Shown here: positions 1 through 11,400 of the stretch, in pieces | Layout: each line of letters starts with the position of its first letter | How positions within the stretch are numbered: the first letter of the stretch is position 1 | Source of the DNA: Ephydatia muelleri | Lineage: Eukaryota; Porifera; Demospongiae; Spongillida; Spongillidae | Direction of reading: 5' to 3' | NCBI GenBank assembly: GCA_013339895.1 | Contig: JABACO010000016.1 | Coordinates: 4,235,767 to 4,299,766, forward strand | Length of the DNA: 64,000 nt | Position numbers and translations under genes: made by a program | The notes under the pieces: model-generated | What the model was told of the DNA's origin: nothing | Database searches by the model: none | What the model saw: only the letters and a program-made list of their open reading frames with translations

Positions 1-1440
1 ATTAAGACAGTAATGAAAGGAGGATCTATGAAGAGGGTTGTGGGTGTGTAGTTGAGTGAGAGAAGATGGAGACAGGTCTATATGAGTGAGTAGAAGGAAG
101 GTGAGTAAGATGGCCTCGGGCCTGAGTCGGTGAAGTGGAAGGAAAGGTAAGTGTGGAGAGGGCAGAGAGCTAGGTGCGGATGTGGAGAGGGGAGAGAACT
201 GGGTGTGAATTTCAAGAGGGGAGATGAGTGTAGAGAAAGATGAATCAGAGAATATAGGAGTGTGAGATAGAGGGTGAGAAGAGGGAGTCAGAGCTGGGGT
301 ATTCCCCCCCCCCCCCCCCTCACCTTTACTGAGCAAAACTATTATTCACGGCAATCAGTTCTTTTTGCTCAATCGTTGTTCCAGGTGGACCATATCAGTA
401 ATTCCGTGCTGTACAGCCGGCGTGGCTGCAGTGGTGTAAGGGGTTTGTACTAGCCGACCGTGACCTGCCACACCCACATAATTACATTTCATAGTCTTAC
501 ACTGAGGTGGATGTGGAGATAGTTTTGTAGATGTTAAGGAGGTGAGTGAGGAGAGGGTAGGTGGTAAAGTGAGGGATATGGTATGGAGAGAAGAGTTGCA
601 GTGAAAGGAAGGTGCGGAGAGGGAGAAGGGAGCTCGGATGCAGAAAGATGGAGAGTGGAAATGGATAGAAGAGTGAAAGAGAGTGAGAAGAGCTGGGTAT
701 GGAGAGGTGAGTGGAGAAGGGAGGTAAGTGAGGAGTGAATTAGAAGACTGGAGTGGTACAGTAGGGTGAAAATGGGGGAGAGGGGAGGTGTGGAGAGAAG
801 AGAGCTGCAGAAGTGAGTGAAGGTGGAAGTGGGACTGGAAGTGTGTGAGGTAAAGAGAGGTGGGTGTGTATATGGAGTGAGTGGAGGGAGAATTAGCTGA
901 TGTGGAGAGAGGTAAGTGATAGTGGGTGGAGAGGGCATGAGGGAGGCAGTTTAGAGAGGGAAAATTGATGTGGAGGTGAGCAAAGAGGTGGGTATAAAGA
1001 AGGGAGATAGGTGAAGAAAGAAGAGGTTGGGTGTAGTTGATTGTGGAGAGGGAGAGGGAGAGGGGAGGGAGTGAGAAGAGGGGAAAGGCAAAGAAAATGG
1101 ATGTGTGTAATGAGAAGTGAGTGAGATCAGTGGAGGAGTAAGTGAGGAAGATGGGACATGAGTCAGGTAAGGTGCAGAGGGGATGTAAGGGTAGAGAGAA
1201 GATGAAGTGAGGATATGGAAAGAGGGGACATGAGTGGAGAGGTAGGTGCAGAGAGGGGTCAGTGGAAAGGTGAGACAGGTGAGGTGGGGAGGTGAGACAA
1301 GATGGTGTTAAGATGGATGTGTACAGAGAGTTGAGTGAGAAGTGAGAGGAAGGTTGTCTTGAGAGGGAATGAATGAGGAGAGGGAAGACGGATGAGAATC
1401 AGGTAAGGTCGAGAGGGGAATGGATGTAGAGAGTGAGGTG
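1..1440. repeat. Purine-rich degenerate minisatellite, interrupted
   Basis: The + strand is almost entirely A/G with T, in degenerate units of about 25-30 bp built around GTGGAGAGGGGAGAGA and GGTGTGGAT-like words. It is interrupted at about 300-535 by sequence of normal composition that begins with a poly-C run (305-319). Similar sequence resumes at about 2056-2460. Open frames here (for example on the - strand at 534-938, rich in Ser/Pro/Leu/His) only reflect the strand bias. Confidence 0.8.
300..535. other. Non-repetitive interruption of the purine-rich array
   Basis: Balanced composition between two blocks of purine-rich minisatellite, opening with a C15 tract. I see no coding potential and no clear terminal repeats, so it could be an insertion or old flanking sequence. 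Confidence 0.4.
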
Positions 1441-1494
1441 AGCGGATCTTAGTATTAGAGGGGTATGGTAGTCTCAGACGGTTGTATTGTTTGA

Positions 1495-1862
1495 TGTACT
1501 GTCATTGACACTGGCGCTCCATCGTATTAGTACCGGGATGTTGCCTCTATCCTATCGTCAGCTGAAGAAGAAAAGAAGAGGAAATGCAATGATGCAGCAG
1601 AAGCACGGCGTGCTTTATTTACACCACTAGTTGTATCCGTTGATGGAGTTTTGGGCCGAGAAGCAGAGTGTTTCATACAACTCCTTGCTGACAAAATAGC
1701 TCAAAATAGGAAAAAAAAGCATATGCTGAAGTTGCAGGATGGATACGAGCCAGGCTGTCCTTTGCCATTCTAAGGGCCACCAATGTATGCCTTCGAGGAT
1801 CCAGAACCAAATGGAGAAGTGGAACAGGATTTGATGATGGAGCTGGACTACTGGACCTTACA
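1495..1862 (+). pseudogene. Retroelement polyprotein C-terminus, decayed
   Basis: Reading from 1504 gives IDTGAPSY, a TAG stop (1528-1530), then YRDVASILSSAEEEKKRK and later LFTPLVVSVDGVLGREAE. After an A-run near 1711-1719 the match continues in another frame as AYAEVAGWIRARLSFAIL followed by RATNVCLRGSRTKWRSG. From memory this order (FTPLVVSVDG..., then ARLSxAxxRAT...CLRGSR) is the C-terminal region of reverse-transcriptase polyproteins of non-LTR-like elements in sponges and cnidarians. At least one stop and one frameshift show it is dead. No RT catalytic domain is present. It lies between two blocks of purine-rich minisatellite, so it probably inserted into the array. Confidence 0.6.
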
Positions 1863-1876
1863 TGTACATGTTGAGA

Positions 1877-1909
<33 letters not shown>

Positions 1910-1924
1910 TTGTGTGTGTGTGTA
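1877..1924. repeat. (GT)n microsatellite
   Basis: About 24 TG/GT dinucleotides with a few interruptions (TATG, TTTG), immediately downstream of the retroelement remnant. Cys/Val-rich open frames over it are artefacts. Confidence 0.9.
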
Positions 1925-2055
1925 TGCCTAGGTATAAATGTGTGTTTGTGTTTTTATCTACATGCTGTTATCTTTTGCAAATTGGACCATTTTCATGTAT
2001 GTACATGCCACTCTCCTATGAATTACTGTGTATGTATATCTGTGTAAAGGGAGGT

Positions 2056-2460
2056 GAATGCAAAGAAGAGAGGTAGGTAAGTGGGGATTGTGGGTAGAGA
2101 GGGACAAGAGTGTCTAGAGGGAGCTCAGATGAGGAGAGGGAAGACAGAAGGGAAATGGTTGTGGAGAGCAGAGGTAAGTGAGGAAAGGTGGGTGAAAAGG
2201 GGGATTAATAAGGAGATTGTCTGGAAAGGAGGTTAGTGGAGAGTGGAGATGGGTGAGGAGATGGTTTCAGGAGGAAGGCTAGTGTGGAGTAGGGAGGTGT
2301 GTGAGAGGAGTGTGGTGTAAAAGATGGAAGATCGAGAAGAAGAGCTGTGATGATGAGATCGAGAAGATGTGGAAATGGATGTGGAGAGTGAAGAGAGGGA
2401 GTTGTGTGGAGACAGGTTCATGAATGGTAAGAAGAGGTGTATAACGAGAGAAGGTGTGAA
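2056..2460. repeat. Purine-rich minisatellite, second block
   Basis: Same composition and words as 1-1440 (GTGGAGAG, GAGGTAAGTGAGGA, GTGTGGAG). Probably the continuation of one original array split by the material at about 1440-2055. Confidence 0.75.
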
Positions 2461-3294
2461 CCCTGGGCGGCGTCAAAACAAATTAATAGCCATTGGCTGA
2501 TCATTTTTGATGAGAAGTCCCAATCTACAATCTTTGTATCTTCAGAGACCGCAATAGACTGACACTATTGTCAGGGGTAGGAAGGTACTAGATGATGATA
2601 ATGTCTAAAATTGTATACAGCATGCACGCACCATTTTGGTTACATCACACGACGTTTGGTTTTTAAATTTGCACATTTATGTGTGGCTCAACTTGTCCCC
2701 TTTTTAATTGAAATTTTTAAAAAGCTTTTCTGTTGAGCACTACATGTACATGTACATCATCAGTTACTGGTGGGACCTTGCCTCTAGACTCTGTTGAGAT
2801 TTGTAGGGTTACATATGTCTCTGGTCATTAGGGGTCGACTGTTGAGTGCAACTTTTAAGCACTACCTTCAGCATAGCATGTCTACCCCACATTTTGCCCT
2901 AAAACATATGGGCCCAAAGAGCTACATTCAAACTCCACTATGCATTTCTCTTGAGCTACATTGGCTATCTTGGTGGAGCAGTTGCCCAGCATTACCTGTG
3001 CTGCACAATTGGAATAATTTCATGAGTCCATGATGCTCGTATGTGTGTAAGCAATACAAGAGAATCAAAAAATCCAAAGCATGCATTTGGAGACATTCTT
3101 GCGCCACTGAAATCTATGATACTGAACCAATACAAATATCGATTAGAACTAATAACTATTACTATTGGAATACATGTTATAGCAATTTTATACAACATTA
3201 TGAACACACAATAATACATCAAATACATGAACAGTGTTATCACAAACATGAGGGCATGCAAATAATAAGCATTCCTGCCTGCTGTGCAGGACAA
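2461..3294. other. No gene seen
   Basis: Ordinary AT-rich sequence with short open frames on both strands that resemble nothing I recognise. It lies downstream (3' side) of the - strand retroelement remnant and may include its 3' untranslated region. Confidence 0.4.
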
Positions 3295-3873
3295 ATGGCA
3301 GAGTCAAGTGGGGAGCATGCGCCTCGTGGTACGACGATCTTGAGCTCTGAAGACACATGATTGCAGACGTAAAGCTCAATTTGGCACTGAGCCAAAAAAA
3401 GGGTTAGGTTGTATGGCTGATCATGAAAAAGTGACACAAATCGCTTATAGAAAGTTTTGGCAGCAGGACATAATCCACCAGAAGTAGAAAACACCATGCA
3501 GTGGTGTGAAACATCCAACTTATAATTCACGAACTCAGGCTTCATAGTCACATTTCTTGTCCTGTTCTAAACGACGATAGCATTGGGTAAATGATTCTTT
3601 CACATAAGACTTGGCAAAAGGAATGAACACATTGACATCCTCTTCTGTCTGTTACGACACCAAACATTCTCTGCAACAATGTCTACACAAGCATCATCCG
3701 CATCATTTGCTGTCTTGTACTGGAGACGTTCACAGGATAAAGGTTGTAGACAGGCTCGGTTCCAACACTATGGCATACTTCAGCAAGCAATGTTGCAGTG
3801 ATGTCCCGTAACTCATTGCAGGAACAGATGGATAACCACCGCAGGGACAGTTTAAGGCATGTTCAATAGAAAA
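3295..3873 (-). pseudogene. Retroelement polyprotein C-terminus, decayed
   Basis: Read on the - strand from about 3873, successive frames give FSIEHALNCPCGGYPSV, CNELRDITATLLAEVCHSVG, ANDADDACVDIVAENVWC, VFSTSGGLCPAAKTFYKRF and SFTSAIMCLQSSRSSYH. This order (Cys-rich CPCGG block, NELRDI helix, VDIVA block, VFSTSGG...YKR, SAIMCL..SRSS end) is the C-terminal part of a retroelement polyprotein family I know from sponge and cnidarian genomes, where the middle block looks like a nuclease-type region. Several frameshifts separate the blocks, so it is a pseudogene. It is related to, but clearly a different lineage from, the remnant at 1495-1862. The reverse transcriptase domain itself is not visible upstream. 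Confidence 0.65.
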
Positions 3874-4234
3874 TGTCTTGCTACAAACTGAGCCTTCATG
3901 TCATCAGTTTAATAAAATATTGTTAGAGGAGTGTAGACCATATTCATACTATGTAGTCATTAACCATATACATTTATCTTTTGAATATATGATATACCAG
4001 AGAGACTAGGTACATTCAATTATTCTTCACTTCAAAACAGTAGTGTCTCAGTTTGGCTGTGTGTATATAAGGTCAGCTGTTAGAATACCATTGATTGTTT
4101 TCCTTATGTATGTGTTCATTAAGTTTCATCTCAGGTGTTTCGGCCAGGCATTGCTGAAAGTGTACTACCTTCTTTGTGTGTTGTGCTTTTGTATAATGAC
4201 TGGGTTGGGATAAATGAGGGAGTGGGGAGGGTTG
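3874..4234. other. No gene seen
   Basis: AT-rich sequence between the - strand retroelement remnant and the pyrimidine-rich array. Nothing coding is supported. Confidence 0.4.
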
Positions 4235-4765
4235 TACCTGGTTAGTGCATCTAATGCCTCCCCTCTTGTCACTCCCCTCTTTCCACATCTGCTTCCCTTC
4301 TCTCATGCACCTCATCCCTCATCTCTCTACCTTCCTTGACTCAACTCCCCGTCTCTCTTTACACACCCCTCACTCATCCACCTCCCCTCCACACCCACCT
4401 CTATCTACTCACTACCTTAGCTCTCCACATCCACCTCCCAGCTAACTCCCCTCTCCACACTGCTTCACTCACACTCACCTTCCCCAATTGCCTCTCTTCA
4501 TCCATCTCTCTCACCTTCATCTCCTCATCCATCTCTCTCACCTTCATCTCCTCATCCACATTCCCTCCTCCCTTTTCACAATCCCACAATCTCCTCCCTC
4601 GCCTCTCAACATGCCTACTGCTCCACCTTATTACCTAACTCTATTGTCTCTCCATTCACCTCCTCACCCTCTCCATTCACCTCCACTGCTCACTCAATTT
4701 TGCCCACTCTCCTCTTCATCTGCCTACACTCACCTCTTTCATACCCACCTTCCCTCTTAGCACCC
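4235..4765. repeat. Pyrimidine-rich minisatellite, inverted relative to 1-2460
   Basis: The + strand is nearly all C/T/A with CTCCACATCCACCTCC, CATCTCTCTCACCTTCAT and similar words. Its reverse complement resembles the purine-rich arrays at 1-1440 and 2056-2460. A 27-bp unit (CTCTCACCTTCATCTCCTCA and flanks) is repeated exactly near 4500-4555. The segment 2461-4234 is thus framed by inverted minisatellite blocks. Confidence 0.75.
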
Positions 4766-4934
4766 ATCTTTCTGGTGTAATCTAGCTGCACAAATTCACT
4801 TTGCAAATGTGCCTTACAAACCGCTTAGAAGTTAGCCATACATTCCACAGTCGTACATATCACACATATTAGCATTGATTAAAATAATGCGCAAGCCGCG
4901 TAAGCATGAAATGATTAAAAGTACATTTACTGCG

Positions 4935-5562
4935 GTACCTACATGTAGGCATTCTGGGACCTCACCCAGAGGCTGCTTGACTATGTCAACATGTCATTGG
5001 CCCCTCCCACCTGACGACCGTGGCTATGTCATCATTGCACACACATACATTGAGTAAGTGAGATACTGCTATCTCACCAGAGAAGCATGATACTGGTGAG
5101 GCTGTACATTCTGGACCTCACCAAGAGGCTGCCTGACTTTGCCGTGTGTAGCCCATGTCATTGGCCCCTCCCACCTAAGGGCCGTGGCTATGTCATCATT
5201 GCACACCAAACATTGAGTAAGTGAGATACTGCCTTCTCACCAGGGAAGCATGGTACTGTGAGGCTGTATATTCTGGACCTCACCAAGAGGCTGCCTGACT
5301 TTGCCGTGTGTAGCCCATGTTATTGGCCCCTCCCACCTGAGAACTGTGGCTATATCATCATTGCACACACATACATTGAGTAAGTGAGATATTGCCATCT
5401 CACCAGGGAAGCATGGTATTGGTGAGGCTGTACATTCTGGACCTCACCAAGAGGCTGCCTGACTTTGCCGTGTGTAGCCCATGTCATTGGCCCCTCCCAC
5501 CTGAGGACCGTGGCCATGTCATCATTGCACACACATACATTGAGTAAGTGAGATACTGCCTT
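4935..5562. repeat. Tandem repeat, about 160-bp unit, about 4 copies
   Basis: The words ATTCTGG(G)ACCTCACC recur at 4951, 5108, 5270 and 5434, giving periods of 157, 162 and 164 bp. Each unit contains GGCCCCTCCCACCT, GGCTATGTCATCATTGCACA and CATTGAGTAAGTGAGATACT. The last copy ends at about 5562. Unit lengths differ in phase and open frames do not persist, so it is not a protein repeat. Confidence 0.9.
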
Positions 5563-6294
5563 AATATTAACTCTTTGGCCGTCAACACGGAAAATGTAAT
5601 CATTTCAAAATAAAATAAAACATGCATACCATTCTAGGGTCCATCAATACCGAGGTATTATCAATGAATTTACTCGAAGCACCACAGAATTGTCCAGGGC
5701 TTTAATATGATATAATTTGCATTTTTCACAGACAATTTATTCATATTATTGAACTTATACACATGTGATTGTGTGTGTGCGTGGGGGCATCATGGCAGCT
5801 ATCTTGGTGACTCCATTATTCTACATTATTGTAGCAGGACGTTTGTATTGTTATGTCTTCACGGTTGACCTTGCAAAAAAAAAACAGATTTTGATATGGT
5901 TAGACACAAAGTTGTGCTATATACTAGAAGAACTTGAAGGTAAATTAGACATCAAAGGTTACATTACTACTAATTGTTAAGTGAAAAGTAATCTTTTATA
6001 GCAGCATGTATGTTTTATCCAATTCTTTGAAATATTTGTGGCGTACATTTGTATTTCTTCTAAACAATCTTTTACCCATATCAGCATTATGAGAAAGCTT
6101 ACCGCTGCAAGTATTGAATGGGTGTTCACAAATGAAAACAAAATTATAATATTTGCCTTCATTTGCTGACACCCAGTATATTAAAATGAAGTTTATAGTG
6201 CAAAAGTTAGATGCCATTGGATACTGCGTGGTATATTTATTATGTGCACATATTTGTTTCTTTTTGAATGTCACAGCCAGAAACATCAACTGAC
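5563..6294. other. No gene seen
   Basis: AT-rich sequence with only short unrelated open frames. The last part adjoins the annexin pseudo-exon, on its intron side. Confidence 0.4.
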
Positions 6295-6456
6295 CTTGGT
6301 GTACTCATCAAAGGTGGCCTTCAGCTGAGGGATGCTGCGACTTCCAAGAATGAAGTTGAACTTGGATTCCACTGCTGAAAATAGCTCCTGGGCTTTCTTC
6401 TTGACCTTTTCATGGTCAACTGAAGACTCTCATTCATTCTCTCTCACTGGCTACGT
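6295..6456 (-). pseudogene. Annexin exon 7 copy (pseudo-exon)
   Basis: The - strand reads VDHEKVKKKAQELFSAVESK, then FNFILGSRSIPQLKATFDEY and TK, followed by GTCAGT. This matches exon 7 of the intact annexin gene (11871-12041), including the donor site. An in-frame deletion of 21 nt (33 nt in the real exon, 12 nt here, between GAGCT and GAATCC) removes the calcium-site motif HWGTD of repeat 3. A plausible acceptor (CTACAG at 6457-6462, - strand) lies upstream, but in-frame TAG and TGA codons precede the homologous part. Homology runs from 6295 to about 6429. No other annexin exon was recognised nearby. It is either a relic of a second annexin gene or an inverted partial duplication. Confidence 0.8.
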
Positions 6457-7950
6457 CTGTAGTAATTAGGAGAAAAAGACAAACACCACATGTGTCAATC
6501 AGTACAACTATTGTGTTTTTCTGCAAGTAACAAGTTTTGGTCCATGCATGTAGCTAGTCCAGTGAGGTTTGTGTGACTTTTCCAATTTTGTTTGCTATCT
6601 AGTATGTAAAATAAAGGAATGCTGCATCTTTGGGCATGCTACATGTATCTTGTCAGTACCAATAACAGTCATGCATGCCTTGAAACAATGCTGCTAATGC
6701 AGAAATTCAGACATCTATAAACTGCACACATCTAGGATGTATCTGAAGTAATCCCATGGTGTATGACAGCAGAAGCATTCCTCCTGTGTAGAGACTCCAC
6801 CACAATATATGATGTGTTAGTAATAGCATGCTATCTGTTACCTTTGAATCCACAGTGTTCATAGTTTCCAATTGCCAATTTTGCAGTTGCTATATAATTT
6901 TACCTCTACATGATGTGATGTAATTCTTATTTTAAATTCTAAAACGATTTTTTTAGCACTGGATGCCACGATGATGGACAGAAAGGTTTAAAAATAGTAA
7001 ATAAAGGTATGTAGAGATTTTCGCAATATGTATAGCCACTGGCATGAGTGTGGTAAAGGTTCAAGTATCGTGTCTTCCCAAACTGCCTTATTTATTATTG
7101 TGCAAAACTACCTCTGAATCAGGTACCGTGCATTTGACTCAGTCTTCTGCCACGCAAAGCCAAACAAATTCATTAGTTAACTATTCAATAGGAATGCCGA
7201 CATGCATGATGAGGCAAGTAGTAGAGGTTCTTAGTGCTGGCAGTAGACCTTCAATGTTTTCTATTTGTATGCTCACATGTTACAGTCAATAAAGAAGACA
7301 GTAAAGGACTCTTGGCAAAATTCAGCACACAACTTCAAGCAAGAGAGAGAGCATGTATTGTATTTACATTACATATGTAAGGGGTCAATCACATTTCTAC
7401 CTCACTGTGCCCAGTAGTTTCTCTGCAAAGAGAAGCTAACGGGCTAGCAGTTGTTTCTGGCCCCTCCGCACAACAGATGAAGTTGAGGCGGCATGAGCCC
7501 CCTTTGGTTCCTTCGCTGTAGTTGATTGTAATGTTTAAATTGTGAAGTAATTTACCCTTAAAATCCTTTATAAAATCAAAACTTGATTCGACCGATTTTT
7601 TTTTTCCTGTAGTGTTTTTTGATGTGACGGGTGGAATTTGACGTCAGATTCGGCTTTGGCTCACCCTAATCATTCGTCGTGTACTAGTCTTGCAGAAATG
7701 AATATCGATTACACTTAGGAATGGTACATGTAACCTGGAGAATTATTTATGCTCATGTAGTGCTAAACCACGATCAGCAACGAACAAGCCGGATAGACCC
7801 CCAAAAAAATAACTTGCACCTCACGGTATAACCCTGGGTAGAACTATGAGGGCCTAATGAATAGCAAGCACATGGAGGTCCAGTTGAATTCATCGCATGA
7901 TTGCTCAGAGGAGTCGCCCTCTTGGGACCTAGGGACTTCCTGCTTTGCCA
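6457..7950. other. Intergenic, no gene seen
   Basis: AT-rich, with scattered short open frames (for example + 7044-7292) that show no recognisable domain. The last few hundred bases are the presumed upstream region of the annexin gene. Confidence 0.4.
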
Positions 7951-7955
7951 CCTTC

Positions 7956-8020
7956 CATAAATAAAAGGTCAGTTCCACTTCCCTTCATGATATAATATCA
8001 GACAAATCTTGAAGAAAAAG
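7956..8020 (+). promoter_or_regulatory. Probable annexin promoter TATA-like box and 5' leader exon
   Basis: CATAAATAAAAG at 7956-7967 resembles a TATA box. About 20-25 bases further on, a putative untranslated leader runs to a good donor (GAAAAAG/GTAAGC, exon end 8020). The matching acceptor is TGTTTGCAG at 8457-8465, so the second leader part is 8466-8478, immediately before the ATG at 8479. No transcript evidence; inferred from splice signals. Confidence 0.45.
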
Positions 8021-8478
8021 GTAAGCTCATAAAACCGCGATCCTCATCGAAGTAAGGGATTGGAATGTACTTACTTAATTAGGCGTTGATTGAGTGTTAG
8101 GCGCCTCATCCCCCTTTACATCGTTGGAACTTTGAAGCATGCCGGACAAAGGTGTTTGATAGGAAGGATATAGCAATTTTTGCGCATAGCCTATTGCGCT
8201 AAACGTGCGGGGGTTTCTGCATGCGCTTTTCGTGCCCTCTATTATAAGTAAAAGGGACAGTGGTCAATTTATACACAGCAATGCAACGTGTAGTTTTTGC
8301 GATGTCAGTCCGGGGCAAATAAACTAAGAAAACAGTCTTTGACATCTAGCATGAAATCCCCAGTGGGCCTGCATGAGTAACACGCAGACACTACGGATTT
8401 TTAGCTGACTGCGCGCGCAAGCGATTGACATAGCAAATGATTAACTAACCGATTTGTGTTTGCAGGATAACTAACGAC

Positions 8479-11400
8479 ATGGCACAGGCTCAGGTTGGTT
8501 GGCTCTTTTTGCAAACTCCCAGATGTGTATTGATAGTTCTATTCATCCACAACAGTATCACGGAACTGTTCAACCCGCCGCCCACTTGAACGCGGAGGCA
8601 GACGCAGCAGCTTTAAGGAAAGCAATGAAGGGTCTTGGTAAGGCCTACAAACCTGTATATTAGCCTCACAGCATTGCGAAACCTTTTGGTAAATCATGTC
8701 TGTTGTATTTATGGGTAAACCGGGGTATCAATAAAAAACGTGCCCGTACTCCGTACTGCGTCATGTCAGCAAATTAAAATTCAAACGATGCGGAATAAAC
8801 ATATACAGTATACTCTCGATGCTATCGCGGGATCCGGACAAGTGCGATAGCATCGAGGGGCGCTAGTAGAGAGGTCTACTGACATAGGTGTGGGAAGTAA
8901 TCTAATCTGGCAAATGTACACAGATATGATAGCGAGTGATTTGAAATCATAAGTCCCCTAGCACTGAGTGTATTCAGTAAAGAAGTGTGGGTTTTTAATA
9001 CAATCGCGTGGTAATATGTTATGATAGCGATAGTAGCGAGAGTGATAGCAACGAGGGGCTACATGTATAGTAGCGAGAGCCATAGAGTGCAATAGTGATC
9101 GAGGGCGATAGCATCGAGAGTATACTGTACTCAAGCGCTTTACGGAATTCATTTATGTACCGTATACGCAAAAGGGGTCATACATTTTCACTTTTTGACA
9201 CCGATGTTTGCTATAACAAGGATTTTGAAACACAAATGAGAATGAGTTTCAAGGCCAGATACAAGTGCCTTGCACCGCAATGCCTACCGCACATATGCAG
9301 CTAGCACACAGTGAAGGCAGCCATCATTGGGAACTGCAAGCTGCATGCGTTTACCACTCAAAAGAAGGCTATAATCTGACAGATGGAAAGACATAAAAAC
9401 TACATGAGCATTGTCCTTTGACGTTCAGGTTCAATTACCTATACAAGTAAACTATAGATCCATTAGAAGTGTAAGGTCTGTTATGCAGTTGAGCATGTAG
9501 ATGCAGTGATTTATTAACCCATAGACTATCCCAAACGCTGTAAGTAAATGCATGCACAGCTATGTAAAACATGATGCACCATCAACACATGCAAAACGCC
9601 ATAACAAATCTGGGTTCCTCATCCCTTGGGCTCCACTGTGATACAAATCTTTTTCTAATCACATACAATGTTTACAACACCTAGGTTAGCTTTTGACGTT
9701 GACCTTATCCTGGGAGCAATAGCAAAAGGTTTAACCATGTGACAGTGGGTATCCTGAACACTTGTTACAGGTCAGCAGATGTCATCTGTATCTGCAGTAC
9801 GCCAATTTTGTCACCTCTTGTGTTACTGATCCAGTATTTCAATTTTGCGTAGGTCTTTGTTCTGTCATATATATATAAAATACTACTCATAATCAAGTGG
9901 CCAAAATCACATCTTTAACTATTAATAACTAAACAACAAGATTATGGATTGCAGCTAAGTTTAAGTGATAAAGTGTAGTAGTCATTATTAATACAAATGG
10001 GTGGTCACTTAACTCTGAATGAATCATTTGAATGATTTAACAAACTGGATATCCAATCATTGAATAAAATTTATTGTGTTAAGATTATTAATTTATATTT
10101 AGTCTGAAGGTGATTGAAAATTAAAATATGTCTAATGTTATGTCCTCCCAAGTCATTATAACATATCGAAAGTTAATTTGCAAGCTGCATTTATTTATAA
10201 AGCAATTTTTCGGGGATTGTAGAAGACTAGTCTCGTACCCAGACCCACACTCGTAGCTATGGATGGATTACATTACCGCTACGCGAGAAGTGGTCTGGTA
10301 AACTGCCTAACAAAATTGGTTCTATGTCCGAGCGATTTTAAGCGTACAATCAGAATGCAGGTCCGTGACGTCAGGATAATTACATTCCAATAATGAAATG
10401 CTATTAATGTAATTATCCTGACGTCACGGAGCACCTGCATTCTGATTGTAGCGCTTAAAATCGCCCGGACATAGAACCAATTTTGTTAGGCAGTTTACCA
10501 GACCACTTCTCGCGTAGCGGTGATGTAATCCATCCATAGCTGCAAGTGTGGGTCTGGGTACGAGACTAGTAGAACACCATGTGCATGGAACAAAACCAAT
10601 GAAGCAAGATAATTTAAAACGTTTGTGTTGAGAAGTTGCTTGAGTCATTAAAATGTATGTGTGCTTTCTGTTCACTTGCTTCCTATTTACACAACTTTTC
10701 TGATGCAATTCTATATCATACCAGCTTTCTAGATTAGAACATTTTCTTTTCTTGTTTTGAATTATTGTGTTGCTTGTGAAGTGTATACAACCCTACATAT
10801 GGGATCGTTTCTGCGACAAGGGACCTAACACATGTTTTTTCAAGATTTCAAATAAAAATAAAAAAATTCTAGAAGTCTGAAATGTCCTCTACACATTGCT
10901 TCTTACGCACTGAGAATCAGAGTATCTGTCGTGGAGTTGTAAGGCTCTGAAAATTTAATTAGCCATACATTTCAACGCAAGCGTTACATTTCTATTGCAT
11001 GTACTGAAAATTTTATAATGTATGTGCAAGGCCCCTTTCCGTAGAATTGATTCCATATGTAGATGTAAATGATTATTAATTATACATGTTATCAACATGA
11101 TGAAACTGAAATAATCATGCATGTTTTAATTTCACAGGTACCGATGAGGCAGCCATTATCAATGTAATTGCCCACAGAAACAATGCACAAAGGCAAGAGA
11201 TCAAGATCAAGTACAAGCTTCTACATGGAAGGGTAAGCGAACAGCTAAATCTAATAGTGAAGGCTGCCCATATGTACGTGCAATACACATGCAATCAATT
11301 TGCGTGCTTTTCTATGTGCTAGGATCTGATAGAGGACTTGCACTCTGAATTGGGTGGACATTTCAGAACAGCTGTCCTTGCATTGATGGAGACAAAGGCT

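Noticed and set aside
534..938. - strand 134-aa Ser/Pro/Leu frame
   Set aside because: Artefact of the purine-rich minisatellite.
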